Shown: positions 10,978-23,931 of the stretch, piece by piece
How positions within the stretch are numbered: position 1 is the first letter of the stretch
How the letters are laid out: every line of letters begins with the position of its first letter
NCBI RefSeq assembly: GCF_042453785.1
Contig: NC_091675.1
Coordinates: 2,306,501-2,370,500 of the forward strand
Length of the DNA stretch: 64,000 bases
From: Malus domestica
Taxonomy: Eukaryota > Streptophyta > Magnoliopsida > Rosales > Rosaceae
Reading direction: 5' to 3'
The notes under the pieces: model-generated
The model's database searches: none
Told to the model about the DNA's origin: nothing
The model's input: only the letters and a program-made list of their open reading frames with translations
Translations under genes and position numbers: made by a program

Positions 10978-12692
10978 CTAATTCATAAAGATTTGGGGAG
11001 TCAAGCGCGGTTTGACGAGGACATCGAGAGGGGTGAGTTTCATATTTGTAAGTCCGACGCTTCCGGTCATATCAACCGGTGCATTTTTCAGAGTTGAGAC
11101 ATCAAACGCATGTAGAAAACCAGCCAGAGTCAAAAGCGTCACTTGAAGGCCAAAAGTTATACCAGGGCATGCTCTTCTACCACTACCAAAAGGCATGAGC
11201 TCAAAATGCTGACCCCTAACATCAATATCTTTATGGGTGGTGAGAAATCTCTCCGGCTTGAACTCCATCGGGTCGGCCCAAACCCGTGGATCGGTTTGGA
11301 TCTTCCACAGGTTCACCAACAGCCACGTGCCTTTCGGAACATGGTAGCCTCCGACCGTGCCGTCCTCGGTGAATTCCCTTTGGCCAGAGATTGGTCCAGC
11401 AGGACATAAACGCATTGCTTCTTTAACAGTTGCTTGCAGGTAGACAAGATTGCTGATATCTGATTCGTTCACTAGCCTTTCTTTACCAACATGCTTGTCT
11501 AGTTCTTCATGAACTTTCTTCAAAGCGTGACGGTTGTTCAAAAGTAGCGAGAGTGTCCATATCAGAGTCACCATGGTTGTGTCACTCCCTCCAAGAATCA
11601 GACTCTACAAATAATTGAATCATAATTCGCTTGGGTAGTTAAAACCAAATTTAACCGAGAAAATTTAATTAATTAGTTTGAACTTTTAAAAGAGAGACAA
11701 TCTAGTTAACTATAAACGAATTTAGTATGTACCAAACATGTTGCTTTGATGACTGTATCAGTATCGAAGCCTGAAACATGTGCTCCATCAAGGACTGAAA
11801 GCATCACACCCATGAAATCTTGCTGATCTTGGCCTTTAGCTCTTCTCTGCTTGTGCTCCTCCAACCATCCCATAACAATACTGTCCAACGCTTTGGCAGT
11901 TTTTTTCATAGCCTTCTGATGACCGCCCAAATCCAACCACCAAAGCCAAGGAATAGCATCTCCCAACACAAACATTCCCACCAGGTGAAAGAACTCCCTC
12001 ATGGCCTTTTGCCACGCTCTTGCCTCTTTCTCATCATTCGAATTGCCATTAACAACATTAAGGACTCTCTTTTCGGCAATCATCCTTAAAATCACATTTA
12101 GAGTCAAATCCCCAAACCACTGTTTCATCTCCACCGAAATATCGGCCGACGATCCACCATCTTTTCTTTCGGTCCATCGCTTATACAGCTTTTTTAAACG
12201 CATCTCCACTTCGGATACTCGAACGCTTTTGAGTAACTCGAGCCTTCGGTTTGAGAGTAGCTCGAGGGATGTAAGTTTGCGTATTTTGCGCCAGTATGGA
12301 CCGTAGGGGCTAAAGCCGAACATAGCAAAGTCATAGCTCAAGTGCTTAATCCCTAGGGTAGCGGGACGGGAGGAAACAATGGAGTCATTGGTGGTGAAGC
12401 ACTCCTTGGCAGCCTCCCAAGTATTTATCACCAGAGCTGAGTGGATGCCAATGTTGAAGGTGAAAATTGGTCCGTATTTGTCAACCAAGGCTCCCAAGGT
12501 TATATGGGGAAGCTGGGATCCTCCGAATAGATCGAGATGACCTAGCAGAGGCAACCCACCTGCCAATTTTGGTGGTTTGGAACCCCTGGAATTGGTAGCT
12601 GCCCTAAACTTTTGTATGAAATAGTACGAAAATAGAAGTACGGCAAAGAGTCCAGCTATGGCAGTGTTTAGGAATGGGAAAGAGAATTCCAT
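10978..12692 (-). CDS. Cytochrome P450, CYP82-type (528 aa, two exons)
   Basis: Exon 1 is 12692-11733 and exon 2 is 11604-10978. The 128-bp GT-AG intron is in phase 0. Features in order are an N-terminal hydrophobic ER anchor (about residues 8-28), the proline hinge [14 protein letters not shown], helix-C motif WRKIR, I-helix GGSDTT at 325-330, K-helix EAMR at 382-385, PERF at 437-440, and heme loop [11 protein letters not shown] with the heme-thiolate Cys at 466. All residues needed for a working monooxygenase are present and the length is normal for the family. CYP82 enzymes use NADPH-cytochrome P450 reductase at the ER to oxidise specialised metabolites such as phenylpropanoids, flavones, alkaloids or homoterpene precursors; the substrate here cannot be read from sequence. 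The ATG at 12692 is chosen because it opens directly into the anchor. A CAATAAATAAG stretch about 45-55 bases upstream may serve as the TATA box. The closest paralogue is the gene at 57.7-59.4 kb. Confidence 0.95.
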
Positions 12693-12776
12693 TAATTGGA
12701 GCTTGGGTTACTTGGTTATCTATCACTACAATGATTCTTATTTATTGTACACGATAACATAATTCCGAGAGATTGA

Positions 12777-12983
12777 GGATCCTCTCTCGGATCATTTTAT
12801 GAGGATAGTAGGGATTCTTAAATCGTATCTATTCATATCGTACGATCATCTTTTTGTAATGTATTATTCATATTTAATTTTAAATAAAAATATTTAAAAT
12901 AATTTTTAATTGCACGATATATAATGAACGAACATAATTTAAAATTTTCTAAAATCCTCACAAAAAGAATTCAGAGAAAATCC
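12777..12983. mobile_element. MITE with degenerate inverted ends
   Basis: The left end GGATCCTCTCTCGGATCATT and the reverse complement of the right end, GGATTTTCTCTGAATTCTTT, match through TGAGGAT for about 45 bp. The interior is AT-rich and non-coding. It lies about 85 bp upstream of the P450 start codon, in its likely promoter. Confidence 0.55.
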
Positions 12984-13513
12984 TCGAGAATCTACGCTCA
13001 GATATACTTTTGGCTTTTCCAATGGATTATTGGAATTTGGATCCTCTCCGAGGTAATTGATTGGAATCCTCTGATTAGTGTTCGTAAGCAGTTGAATTTT
13101 TATTCAACGACGACAAACAAAGAAATTTTTTAAAAATTATAATAATTGTAGCTCAACCTTTTGCCTGAGGATCCAAATCCGAATTATTGATCTCTAGGAA
13201 GGAAACTGCCAATCGATCACTACCATAGAAAATCCTCCAGAATCTACGCTCAGATATACTTTTGACTTTTCCAATGGATTATTGATCCCTAGGAAGCAAA
13301 CTGCCAATCGATCACTACCACAAAACGAAAGCATTGTCAGTGGTCCAGTACTTTACGTGAAAAGCTAAAAGTTATCAGGAAAGAAAAATGTGTTATTCTA
13401 TGAGGACAACTGTTACGGAAACAATCTCAAAGTGAGATTTTACGTAGCTTCACCGTAACATTATATTTTTGGCAGAATATGTTATAAAGCCGGAAGAAGA
13501 AGAGTGATAAAAA
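12984..13513. repeat. Duplicated short segment upstream of P450
   Basis: AGAATCTACGCTCAGATATA, followed by CTTTTCCAATGGATTATTG, occurs at about 12,988-13,033 and again at about 13,238-13,284. Shared neighbours are TAGGAAG and CTGCCAATCGATCACTACCA. No gene was seen in this 530-bp stretch. Confidence 0.7.
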
Positions 13514-16500
13514 CTAGAAATATGACCCGCGCGTTGGTACGGGATTAAAAACTGTATTAAAAAATTATGTTTCAAGGCTATAAGAGATTGTTATAAATCG
13601 TTAATGTTATTTAAACTGAAAGATGTTTAAACTTTTTGTAAGAATTTTACATGAAAAGTATAAATTAGGTGAACGAACTTTTTGATACGATGGATGTCAT
13701 TGCAGACCATTTTAAATTAAACGAAGAAGGTACGTAGTTGGACGCATGGTAGTTGATACGAAATCTATTATCAATGTATCCTGCAAAACATCACGGAAAT
13801 AATAAAAAACAATTCTGACAGATGACAGTAAAATAGTGAGACAAACTTGTACCAAACGTACAAACAGGACAAATACTAATTAAGGGGAAAATAACCAAGA
13901 ATAAAAAGATGAGGCTTTTCAAAGCTTACCAAATAGAATCACCAAGCAATTTTCCAAAGCATTAAGTGATTTTTTGCAATCCTTCTTCGTAAATTTACAA
14001 AAAAACACAGGAATAATTATATAAGCAACTAATAAGCTAAAAAGCTGATACAAATTAAGAAGAAAGCATTGAAATTAAAACAATACAATATTTTAACACA
14101 AATTGAATGATTCAAATCTCTGTATAGTTATCAATAAAACAGGTGAGTGCATTTTCAACTCTTTGGGTTATTTACTTGAGGTAGATTACACCCTTCACAT
14201 GCTCGGTGAGGAAAACCAAAACCAATTAATAGCAAATTTAAGGAAAACATCCATTCTAAATATGAAACAAAAGCACATACGTCAAGTCAATCTTCTTACT
14301 ATATTCATTTCATCCAATGATGCATCAAATATAAAAATTAAATTATACTTCTACTTTGTAACGTTTTGATTTTGTTTTATCTGCAGCTAAACCAAAATTT
14401 CGACGGTTCCCAGTATAATTATGTGAAACCAGATAGCAACACCATGTAAAAGTCATATTGGGTGTCCACACCCACACCTATCAATTTACACATAAATTTG
14501 AACTTTGAATTACTTGGGTTTCAAAAATATTTGCACAAAAATTTGAAAAAAGATGAATAAATTGAAACAAAGTAATATCCACTGGCAATTGAGACTGACC
14601 CAAACCTGTTATCAAGCTCTGCTATACGAAATAGAAGTGGGCTGCTAAGAGAACTGTGCAGCATCGACAAAGTCTAGAACAACCTAGAAATTTACAAAAG
14701 TCAAATTTACAGCCAAAGAAGCAATTATTTACTGAATTATAAAGAAAAATCTTCACAAAATAGTGTCTAGTTTTACAAATAAATGAAACCCAAATTAAAT
14801 TTCTTGATAAAAACTAAAAGCTTGAAAGATTAACTGATTAAGAAAAAACGCATGAATCCTACCATAGAAAAGATGTAAACTTTTGCATTGGCAAACGATT
14901 CATAATCTAAAAATGATATCTTAAACAGAACACATTAATCCAAGTCAAAAGTTCCCAAATTTAAATCAACCAATACGAACAAAATATAAAACATGGTTCA
15001 TTGTTTCTCTTTGCATTTTAAATCACATGGTGTTTCCCAATATACTATTGTCTTAACATTTCTTATACTCATGCATTAGATAAAAAATGATACCATACTA
15101 AAATTACATGGACTGCTTTATCACGGTTTAAGGAAGCAACCCCAAATCATAGTATCTACATATTTTTTCAGATTATCTAAAACACTTGAGCAAAACCATC
15201 ACTTCTCCAATGAAGCCATGTGAGGTGAGCACCTGAATCGACAATGAAGAAACAAAGAAATCAATCTTCGATCACCAAACAAAGATTCAAACCCAAAGCT
15301 GTGTAATTCATCAAAAAAATTGACAGAATTGATGAACAAATTGACACAATCGATTGAAGAAAGTGCAAAAATTCTTAAACCTGATCTTCTGGACGCGATG
15401 CGATGGGGAGAAATCACATCAACCAGCAACCAATCATGCATCCATAACCTTCCAATACGCAAGAAATCGAAATAAAAATGGAGCTCCAGAAATCACACGA
15501 AACATAATTTAAAGTTGTGAATCAACAAAACACAGAATTCTGAATAGATCTGCTTGTCTAATAACAAATCAAATTGACAGCAGCAATTCTTTGTTCTACG
15601 TTCTTCCAATGATGATCGGGCAATACTGTTGTTAACGTAGATAAAGGTAAAGGACACAAACCTATAACAACTAATTCAAATATATTCCTTTCAATCTATA
15701 AACTAATTCAAAGATTTGCTCTTCCTAGATATCTAAGGAAAGGAATAACATCTCTAATGTTGTCAATACCAGTAGCAAACAGAACCATCCGTTCAAATCC
15801 TAAACCAAAACCACAATGTTTGACAGCCCCGAAGCGCAGCAAGTCAATGTACCACTCATATGGCTCAGCAGCAAAGATAAAATCTTTTGCAACACATAAA
15901 TGGAAACACCAAGTCATCCAACCATAAAACAACACAGCAACGACACCAAAATTAAAAATAAATAAATCCCACAGATTGGACTTTCACACTATAGAAAACA
16001 TAACTTTCACAATATTAAAAAATACAATTTGTTGTAGAAAATGCGTAAAAAACCGAAATTATTTACCTTGAACATAATTGGCTTCCAAGCTTGTATACAG
16101 AAGCCCCAAAAAACGAAAAGCACAGTGACCTGAAACAAAACACAGAAGCAAATCATACAACCAAACAACAGATCTAAGGATATAAACAAAACACCCAAAA
16201 TTGCAAATAACGTAGAGCAACGCGTTCTGAAACGAAAAACACAAACAAATCATCGACCCGGACAGCGGATCTAATGATATAAAGAAAATACCCAGAATAA
16301 GAAAAAAAAATAATTCATCCACAAATCCCACCTCAACATGGAAAACTACCAGAAAAAAAAGAAGTTAAAAAATACTCACCAATAAACGACGGTGGACCTT
16401 GGAGGTAACAAATCACCCTGATAAAATGGAAAAACCAACCAAGACGAAAATTAATAGAAATAAATTATTGAAATTAACACCCAAATTCCAGAAATGAAGA

Positions 16501-16917
16501 AAAATAGAACCTTAATATGGAAATTGAAGCTTTACTTGCAGATCGGCAACGACAAACGACATCCAGTGGTAGGGTACCTCAAGAGTGAGAGAGACAGCTG
16601 AGAGATGAGTGAGAGACGCTGAGAGAAATCGAGATTTGAGAGCGATAGAAGCAGACTTTTGTGAGAGAGAAAAGTGAATACGGAAGGAAAAGTGCAGAAA
16701 ATGCCAAAGCATAACTTTTTACTGATGATCGACGCGTGGGCAAGGCGGGCAAATCCAGAAGACGGAGAGGATAAATGCGTGGCCTCGGAGGGTAAGGAAG
16801 TCATTTCACTGTAGAAAAGAAGGCAAAAAAGTGACTTAACAAACGAATTGAGGGGTATTTTGGTCCGCACACTGCTCTAAAACAGTAACCATATGTTTGG
16901 GTTTTAGTATATATAGA
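13514..16917 (-). mobile_element. Helitron B (non-autonomous, carries AsnRS exon)
   Basis: On the minus strand the element begins near 16917 with TCTATATATACTAAAACCC. It ends with hairpin CCCGTACCAACGCGCGGG, then TCATATTTCTAG at 13514, followed by T. The 3' end fits the Helitron consensus well; the 5' base before TC is T where A is expected, so the start is good to a base or two. No Rep/helicase was seen. The 5' 400 bp resembles a captured promoter or leader with CT-rich DNA. Near the middle is the final exon of asparaginyl-tRNA synthetase. Confidence 0.75.
15708..15863 (-). pseudogene. Captured last exon of cytosolic asparaginyl-tRNA synthetase
   Basis: After an AG acceptor-like site the minus strand reads [19 protein letters not shown], then [19 protein letters not shown] and [13 protein letters not shown] before a TGA stop. 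GLGFER followed by the G-I-x-N-I-R-D-x-I-P-F block is motif 3 of class II synthetases in the asparaginyl form, which binds ATP and ends the protein. The copy keeps the native C-terminal stop position but has Leu where PFPRYPG prolines are expected (PFLRYLG), suggesting drift after capture. Upstream catalytic exons were not found, so no enzyme can be made. The fragment lies inside Helitron B, on the same strand as the element. Confidence 0.85.
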
Positions 16918-17329
16918 ATGTGAGGTGGTATAGGAGAGATTTTCGGGGTATTCAGAACATGAAGTGATACATCATATGTTATTATACAAGTGATGAAATA
17001 CTTTTGTTAAAAATTAACGATTTATAAATAAAACTTTCCTCTACTTATGTGAAATAACGTTCTTTAGTTCATCACGTCAGGTGAAAAGATTATCTTTCTC
17101 CATTTGATCATAATGGAGGGTGTAACTATTTAAACTTATCCGATTATATAACACTACTGTTTAATTTTTAATTGTTATGTAAATAATCATGTGAAGGCTC
17201 ATATTATAACTCTTAGAATTTGTAATTAAGTTGGTTAAAAAAATTTAATTTTATATTTTTCAAAACATAATAACAAGAAAAAAGGTCTATAATTATTTCA
17301 ATAATTTAAAAAAGTGAGACAGTTTTGAA
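16918..17329. other. Spacer between two head-to-head Helitrons
   Basis: 412 bases of AT-rich DNA separate the 5' end of Helitron B (minus) from the 5' end of Helitron C (plus). No gene was seen. Confidence 0.5.
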
Positions 17330-20300
17330 TCTAAAATATATGAGTAAATTACCAACAATCATTACTTTAGTCTAAAGAAGGCTTTTCAATTGCACTGTAC
17401 AAATGAACAATGTTTTAAACCACATTTCAGTTTATTTACAAGATTGCCACTCGGATGCTTTTAACCACCTTTCACTTAATTTACAAAATTGCCACTCAGG
17501 CTTAAAAACCTATTTTCAGCCGTTGGCTGCATTTGACGTTTGAATCGGCGAGAGAGAGGGGAGGGGGACATCACGCCTGACAAATTGGAGAGAGACAATC
17601 GCTCCCATTTTTTACTCGGAGACAGCTGGGTGTGCCTCTGGCGAGCGGAGAGAGGGGGATAGAGCGACTACAGAGGAGGGAGACACAGAGCTTGACAGAT
17701 TGGAGAGAGATGGGAGCTACGAGTTTGGACGGAGTGAGAGAGATATTTAGGTAGGTGCTTTGCCAGGCTCTCTCGGCCGCTAATCTTGATGCACACGTGT
17801 TGATGATCGTGGGAAGGGAAGAACGATGGTAAAGCTGGCCCTTTCCATTTCCTTCTCAAACCCTCATTGCCTCTTCCGTCTCGCAGACCCTGCGAGAACG
17901 ACGGTCTCTCCTCCATCCTATCCTCCAGTCGCCGCCGTCTCCCTTCTCTAGGTAGGGTGTTGTGCGTGTGCGGTCATGCTTGATGATCGTGGAAGCCAGC
18001 GATTCAGCTTTTACGACATAGCCTCGACTCTGCTTCCATCTCCATTTTCTCTCCTCGCCTTCTCTCTCAGAAATCACCAACGAGCTTAAAAACCACCAAG
18101 CCGTTAGAAATCTCTTCGATTCTCTCTCAGAAACTACGAAGCACAACGACCTCTTGCTAAAAAACCGTGAATTTAGTCCCACTTCGAAGGAAATTTTAAG
18201 CTCATAAAAGCCTTGGTTTCCTGGTGAGTTCTCCAGCCGATTTGGAGTAGGTAATTTTATGATTTGCAGTTTATTTTGGGAAATGATTGACGGGTTTGCA
18301 GTTCATTTTACCATTTCTAGAATATTTGCAGTTTATTTTGGGGGTTTACACTAAAATTGAGGAAGCATATATGAACGCAAAGGCTCGAGGATGTACGACA
18401 ACTTGGATATGATAGGGTACAACCTATGACATTTCTGTAAATTCAGTTTCTTTTTTCTTTTCATTTTAGGGGTTTTTTTTAACTATTTAGTTTTTGGGTT
18501 TTGTCTAATTTTTGTGGTCTGCTTTATGGATTGTTCTCTTTGGAAGCTTCTTTCCAGCCTTGAGCTTCTTCTTGCCAAAAGAGTGTTCGATTGATTTTTC
18601 CTCCTCAAATCAAGGGTTGGTGTCGGGATTGAGGGGTGGGTCCAAAATGGGTATGGTTCTGAGGGAAAGAGGGATGGCAGAGACAGAGGTCATGGAGTTG
18701 GGCGTGGGAATTCCAAAAATCAAGGGCTGCTGTCAGTGGGTGTTAATATCAGCAATGAGCATGATTGGGATGTGAGTTCTCTCAACCTTTTGATTAATTT
18801 TTTATATTTTGGCTTTTTATATAAGACATGTAGCAGCTGAGATTCAAAGCTGCTTCGCTTTCTTTCTCAAGTGTTTCATCAAGGAAGAAGATGGTCAGTT
18901 AGTTCTCTATTTTTAAAAAAAATAAAAAAAAAATCATCATTTGAAGAATTTTGGGAAAGTTTTGAGATTTTGAGCTTATGATTCATATTTTGTAAACCAA
19001 ATGAACCCAAGATCCGGATTCCGAAATCTTCAGGACCTATAGAAGAGGAATATGCCATTGAGATTATTCTTAGTGCGTGCTGAAACAGAATCTCAACAAG
19101 ACATTACGCTGTTGATTTAATAATCAACTATAGTATTGTGGTCTGAATTCTTTCTTATTAAATTCAGCTGGTATTTTACCCATATTAAGATCTGTATGTG
19201 CATCATTTGTTTTTGAGGTCTCTAATCCCAAAGTCTTTTTTGTCAAATCCTTTTAGGAAATTAGCATGTCAAATCACGTTTGTTGATCTTTTTTCGAAGC
19301 ATATTCACTGAGTACACTACCTGCATAATATAGGCTTATATAATACAAGCTTAGGAAACTATCAGAATTTTTATGTTTGGGAATGAGCTTCCTGCCAAAA
19401 GAGAGGTAATTGTCTTATATCTTCTTCTCTCTTTGTGTTTATATTTTTTTTCCTGAGTTGTGTTCGAATATGACAAACAAGAACTACAAAGGCAGCTAAG
19501 AATATCCAGCCATCGATTAGCGGTTGAAGAATTAATTGGTCGTAGATCTTGGATTTGTAGTGTTTTCATTTCGGAAACATGTGAGACTTTATGCATCATG
19601 TATATCTGTGCAATTTTATATCCCTTATATATTTACGGAGCTGTGGCAAAGCTTCTCATAGTCGTCAGGATGGTAAAGGTTTAAAAATGTCTAATTTTAT
19701 TCACATGTGTATTCTTTTTCATGTGTATAAGCAAATGTACATGCATAGGCATGGTGTGTGCGTGTTTCTTCTTTGCTTTACTTTTATTTTTATTGAGATT
19801 TGGTCAATATTAAATTCAAATTGATATTTTAGACTTTACTCATTTTCGTAACCCAACATGTAAAGGGTTAATTCTATTTTTAGGTTGCAGGAAAATACGG
19901 TGTATAATCTTGGGAGTGCTTTCGATTCTACTCTCATCTCTAATATGAATATAGGTTACAACCCTGCCCTGTGTAATCCAGAAGCTAAAATCACACTCTC
20001 TCAATCTGAACTTCATCGTAGATGTACTCTCTTTCCCTCTTAATTGCTTCTTAGGGCTTCCCTGTTTTGATTTCATCCAATTTGTTAAATTTATTGTTAA
20101 TTTCAGGGTACTACCATTTTTCTGCTGACTTTGATTCCACACTTCAGAAAGGTATGCCTCTAATTTATGATAAATTTTGCCAATTTGCTTCTTGATTTGG
20201 AAAGGTATGACTCCAATTACTTTGTTTTCCAAAGCCATCATAGCATCTGCATCCTCAGTTGTAGAACAAAAGCTAATCCAATTGCTAATCTTAGCATCTG

Positions 20301-22214
20301 CATCACCAATTCACCATTATCTTTTGATTTTGAGTGCCTTTATCGAATAGAGGGCAACTACACAGTTTTATGTCTTCGATATACAAATATCAACGCTGAT
20401 TTCTTTTGTTTACTAAATACATGCATAATCTGTGGTTCGTTTGAACTTTGATATATGTCAAAACTTATAATAAAGGTACTGGGACGTTGTTTGGAACAGA
20501 GTTGGAGGTGACGATGTGGTGGAAAAGTAAGTCCTCTTACTTTCCTCTCTAGCACATACTACATAATCTTTCCAACTTTGACTAGAATTATATCCACAAC
20601 TCATTTGCTGGCTACAAGAATTGGATATAGAGTAATGGTTTAATAATGGTTTTAGAATGGTAAATGATCGCAGAAGCAACATGGAATTCAATAGTTGATA
20701 TTTTGACTATAATTACTTTTTGACACTAACGGCTTGCCACTGGTAGCTTCTTAAGCGGAAGATCCTATTCAATTCCTTATCTCATTGTTGGATTTGCCAT
20801 TCAATTCCTTATCTTACTTTTGTATTTTTCATGGAGTTTGGGTGCACAATTACAAGGAGAGAAAGAGAGGGTGGGTGCAGTCATTTTCTCTTTCTATATC
20901 TTTCCTTTCCCAATTTGCGTCTCTGGTTGTTGGCGTTCGTCTTCCTCCTCAAGGTAAGGACTTTTCAATCAATTTCTGAAGATTTAATATGGGTTTTATT
21001 GTTTTAGTTCGAACATTCACGGATCTATGAGCAATAGTTTCAGATCTAATGGTTTTGTTTTCGAATTTTCCTAGCTGTGTAGTTCACCATTTTTTTTGCT
21101 TCTGAATCTGAAAAATAGATTGAATTTTTTTATATTTTTTTATTGCTGTAGACATAACCCAGAATTTATTTTTTCATTTGGTGAATTGGGTTTGGTTGTT
21201 GTACATTTCTCTCTCTGCATCTACAGAACGTTGTTCTACCATGCCTGGGTTTCGAAGTTCCAAATCCAATTTAACGCTTCATCAACTCCACTTAAAGTTT
21301 CCTGCATCTCTCTCTCCTCAAATTCTTGGCCAAATAATTTTATAAGCTTCAGGGAAATGATGCTAAAAGTGCTTAAGCTTATCTATCTGTTTATTTATTT
21401 TAACTTTTGTTTTAGTTGTTTTTAGAATGAGTACAATTGAATTGCTTGCCTGATTATTTGGTAAAAGTGCTTTTCTGCGAATAATCATTTGTTAAATGTG
21501 TTTTTCTGTGAATAATCATTTGTTAGATATGCTTTTGCATTTGAAGATTGACATTCATGTTGCAAGAATTAAGTTGTGATAGATTATTCTGTAGTCCAAT
21601 TGCAAATGTGTTGATGAAGAGCTGGAACATGTATACACCTGCTTTTAACAACTTTGATTGTTAGGGTTTTCTGGTTTGTTAATTTGGTATTTCCTAAATC
21701 TTCACTTTTAGGTTGAGGAGAAAATTGTATAGATTTTTTGTCAATTTTATTCTTCATTCTGAAATTTGTGTAATTGGTTGGCTCAAATCTTTATATGGAT
21801 TGCTTTGTGTGATTGGTTGACTCAAATTTTTCATATTCCTTTGTATGGATTAATTTGTGTAATTGGTTGGCTCAAATCTTTATTTGATCTAACTATTCCA
21901 ATTTGGCTAATTTGGTTTTTAATTTTTGTTTAGGTTTGATTATATTGGGGTTGAATTCTAAAGTGAGGGTGTGGGGGAATAAGGGTGCAGGATGTGCGCG
22001 TAGGGTGCAGGATGTGCGCGTAGGGTGCAGGGGTTTCAGGGGTGGTAGGGGGTGGGGTGCGCCTGTGAATTGCGGAGCTGCTCAGCTCTTCCTCTATAAG
22101 ATGAGTTTCATCCCTGCCTTAATTCACTTAAATCCTGTGATTTCATGCCTTTTTTTGTTCTGATTCTGAGAGCATGTTTTAGATGGTGGTTTAAATTTTT
22201 GCTTTGTTCTGCCT

Positions 22215-22466
22215 CTAGACAGCCGCCACCACCACTTTGTCCAAATCTGATGGCTCAGGCTGTAGCATCTGCGTGAATCTCCCCGTACAATTGGACTCCG
22301 CAATGTTTTCCAAATAAACTCCAAACTCCGAAGGTGCAGCTGAAAAGTTAGAATCTGAGGCAATCAAATCCAATCCAGGGAAGAGATTGGATAGCTTCTG
22401 AGGTGTGGCTATGATCTGCTCTGACAATTCCAAATGGAGATGATACTGAAGAAGATTGTAAGTCAA
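22215..22466 (-). other. Unidentified antisense coding-like island in Helitron C
   Basis: An 83-codon open frame on the minus strand contains HLELSEQIIATPQKLSNLFP and FGVYLENIAESNCTG. Its composition looks like real plant protein, unlike the surrounding AT-rich DNA, and it is probably a captured exon. I do not recognise the parent gene. Confidence 0.35.
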
Positions 22467-22830
22467 GCCTAATCACTAAATACATTAGTAATTTTAGTGA
22501 CTGGTCTGAGAAGAAGACATTGAAATAATGATAAGAATATGGTAATTCACAAATGATTAGGATTGTGTGAATGTTAGTTTAAAATGAAGTTTCTGTGTTA
22601 GAATTAAAAGAACTATGCACGGTGGATTTTTATAGGTGTCATGAAATTTTTATACCAGTTTTATTTTATGGGAATTAAGTGCAGAGCGGTTTGGGATATC
22701 TGTGCAGCTCACATAAGAAGAGAATTGCAACTCTCGGGCTGAGAGGTAACTGGGATTTGTTCTTCTGGGTCAGTTTTTAAGGTTAGGGTTTTTTTTCGCG
22801 TTCGGTTGTTCTGGCAAGTTTTGTTGTAGT

Positions 22831-22848
22831 GTGTGTGTGTGTGTGTGT
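22831..22848. repeat. (GT)n microsatellite
   Basis: Nine GT repeats in Helitron C. Confidence 0.9.
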
Positions 22849-23480
22849 CCATCATCATGTCATTGGAATCATATGTTTGAATTTGGATTTGGAATAGTTT
22901 TTCTGATGTTTGTATTTTTTGTATATTATAATTCAGTGCAGGTTTGCATTGGATATAGGATAGTCATGGATTGGTTTAAAGCTTGGCTAATGATAGTTTC
23001 AGATCTTGATCATACGATTGTAGGTTCTGTAAATGGTTTTGTCATCGTAGGTTCTGTAATTTGAATAATATAAATTAGGGTTTTTCGCTTAGTGTCCAAT
23101 TAGTGAAGAAAGGATGATTCTTTTTGCTACCATGCATATTTAAGCTGTAAACATCTGAAAAGCAGCTTAATTGAAGTGAAATTTCCAGTTTTTGAGCCCG
23201 ATTTTGAGTCTTGAACTTTGAATTTGTCTATATGTAGATCAGCTGAAGCTATCTACGTAGTAGTTTACAGTATTTGTATTGGTAATTATGTGTTTAAGTT
23301 GCGCAACTTGAATTGCCCCAATATCTTTTGTGTGCAATTTGGTTTAGAAATGTGGGTTTTGATGTTTTGGCAGGCATTGGAAAAAAAAATAGAAATTGGT
23401 TTTCGCTCAATGTGTAGTTAAATCTTAAAATACAGTTTATTAAATTGGGTTCATTAATTATGGGTGGTAGCAAATTAGTG

Positions 23481-23531
23481 ACGTCGACTCCTGTAAGGAA
23501 GAGGTTGATGAGAGACTTCAAGAGGCTGCAA
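23481..23531 (+). pseudogene. Captured first exon of RAD6-type ubiquitin-conjugating enzyme
   Basis: Seventeen codons read TSTPVRKRLMRDFKRLQ, matching the invariant N-terminus of the plant UBC1/UBC2 (RAD6) E2 enzymes, which attach ubiquitin to histone H2B and PCNA. The native start codon appears changed to ACG at 23481. The frame meets a stop directly after the Gln at the expected exon border. The rest of the E2, including the catalytic Cys, was not found. It is short, but this sequence is highly specific to the family. Confidence 0.75.
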
Positions 23532-23862
23532 TAGTATGCAAAAAGGCTGTTGATTCTGCTGGTTTTTTTCTGTAATCAATTTAGGAGTTCCTGTTGTATT
23601 CTTAAGCATAACGTCTGACTGCCAATGACATATTCTATTGCTTTCTACAGCTGCCAATGCCTAAACCTCCAACAAAATGGAAACTTTTTCCAAAACAAAA
23701 GGTAAATCATTACTGCAGGAGCTGAACAGTACCTTTCCTCTGTTTTTTTTTTTTTCTTTCTTCTTCCCCCTTCAAGGCTTTGTTTTGGTTCTCATATGTG
23801 GCCATTTGGTCATTGAGAAATGTAGTTGGATTTAAGATTTTGAGAAATTGGGCCATCTCTAG

Positions 23863-23931
23863 GAAAATTTCAGAATTTGGGATTGGACCTGTCAAGTTGT
23901 TATAAGAAAAGTCATAGGTATCCACGGACAT
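23863..23931 (-). pseudogene. Antisense leucine-rich-repeat receptor kinase fragment
   Basis: The minus strand reads MSVDTYDFSYNNLTGPIPNS followed by EIF. D-x-S-Y-N-N-L-T-G-P-I-P is one plant LRR unit of the receptor-like kinase type, at the position where the ectodomain cap usually follows. Only about one repeat is preserved, and no kinase domain or flanking repeats were seen. It lies in Helitron C on the strand opposite the E2 exon. Confidence 0.6.

Noticed and set aside
15199..15462. A minus-strand 87-codon frame as part of the AsnRS gene
   Set aside because: It lies downstream of the native AsnRS stop codon on the same strand and shows no synthetase motifs.
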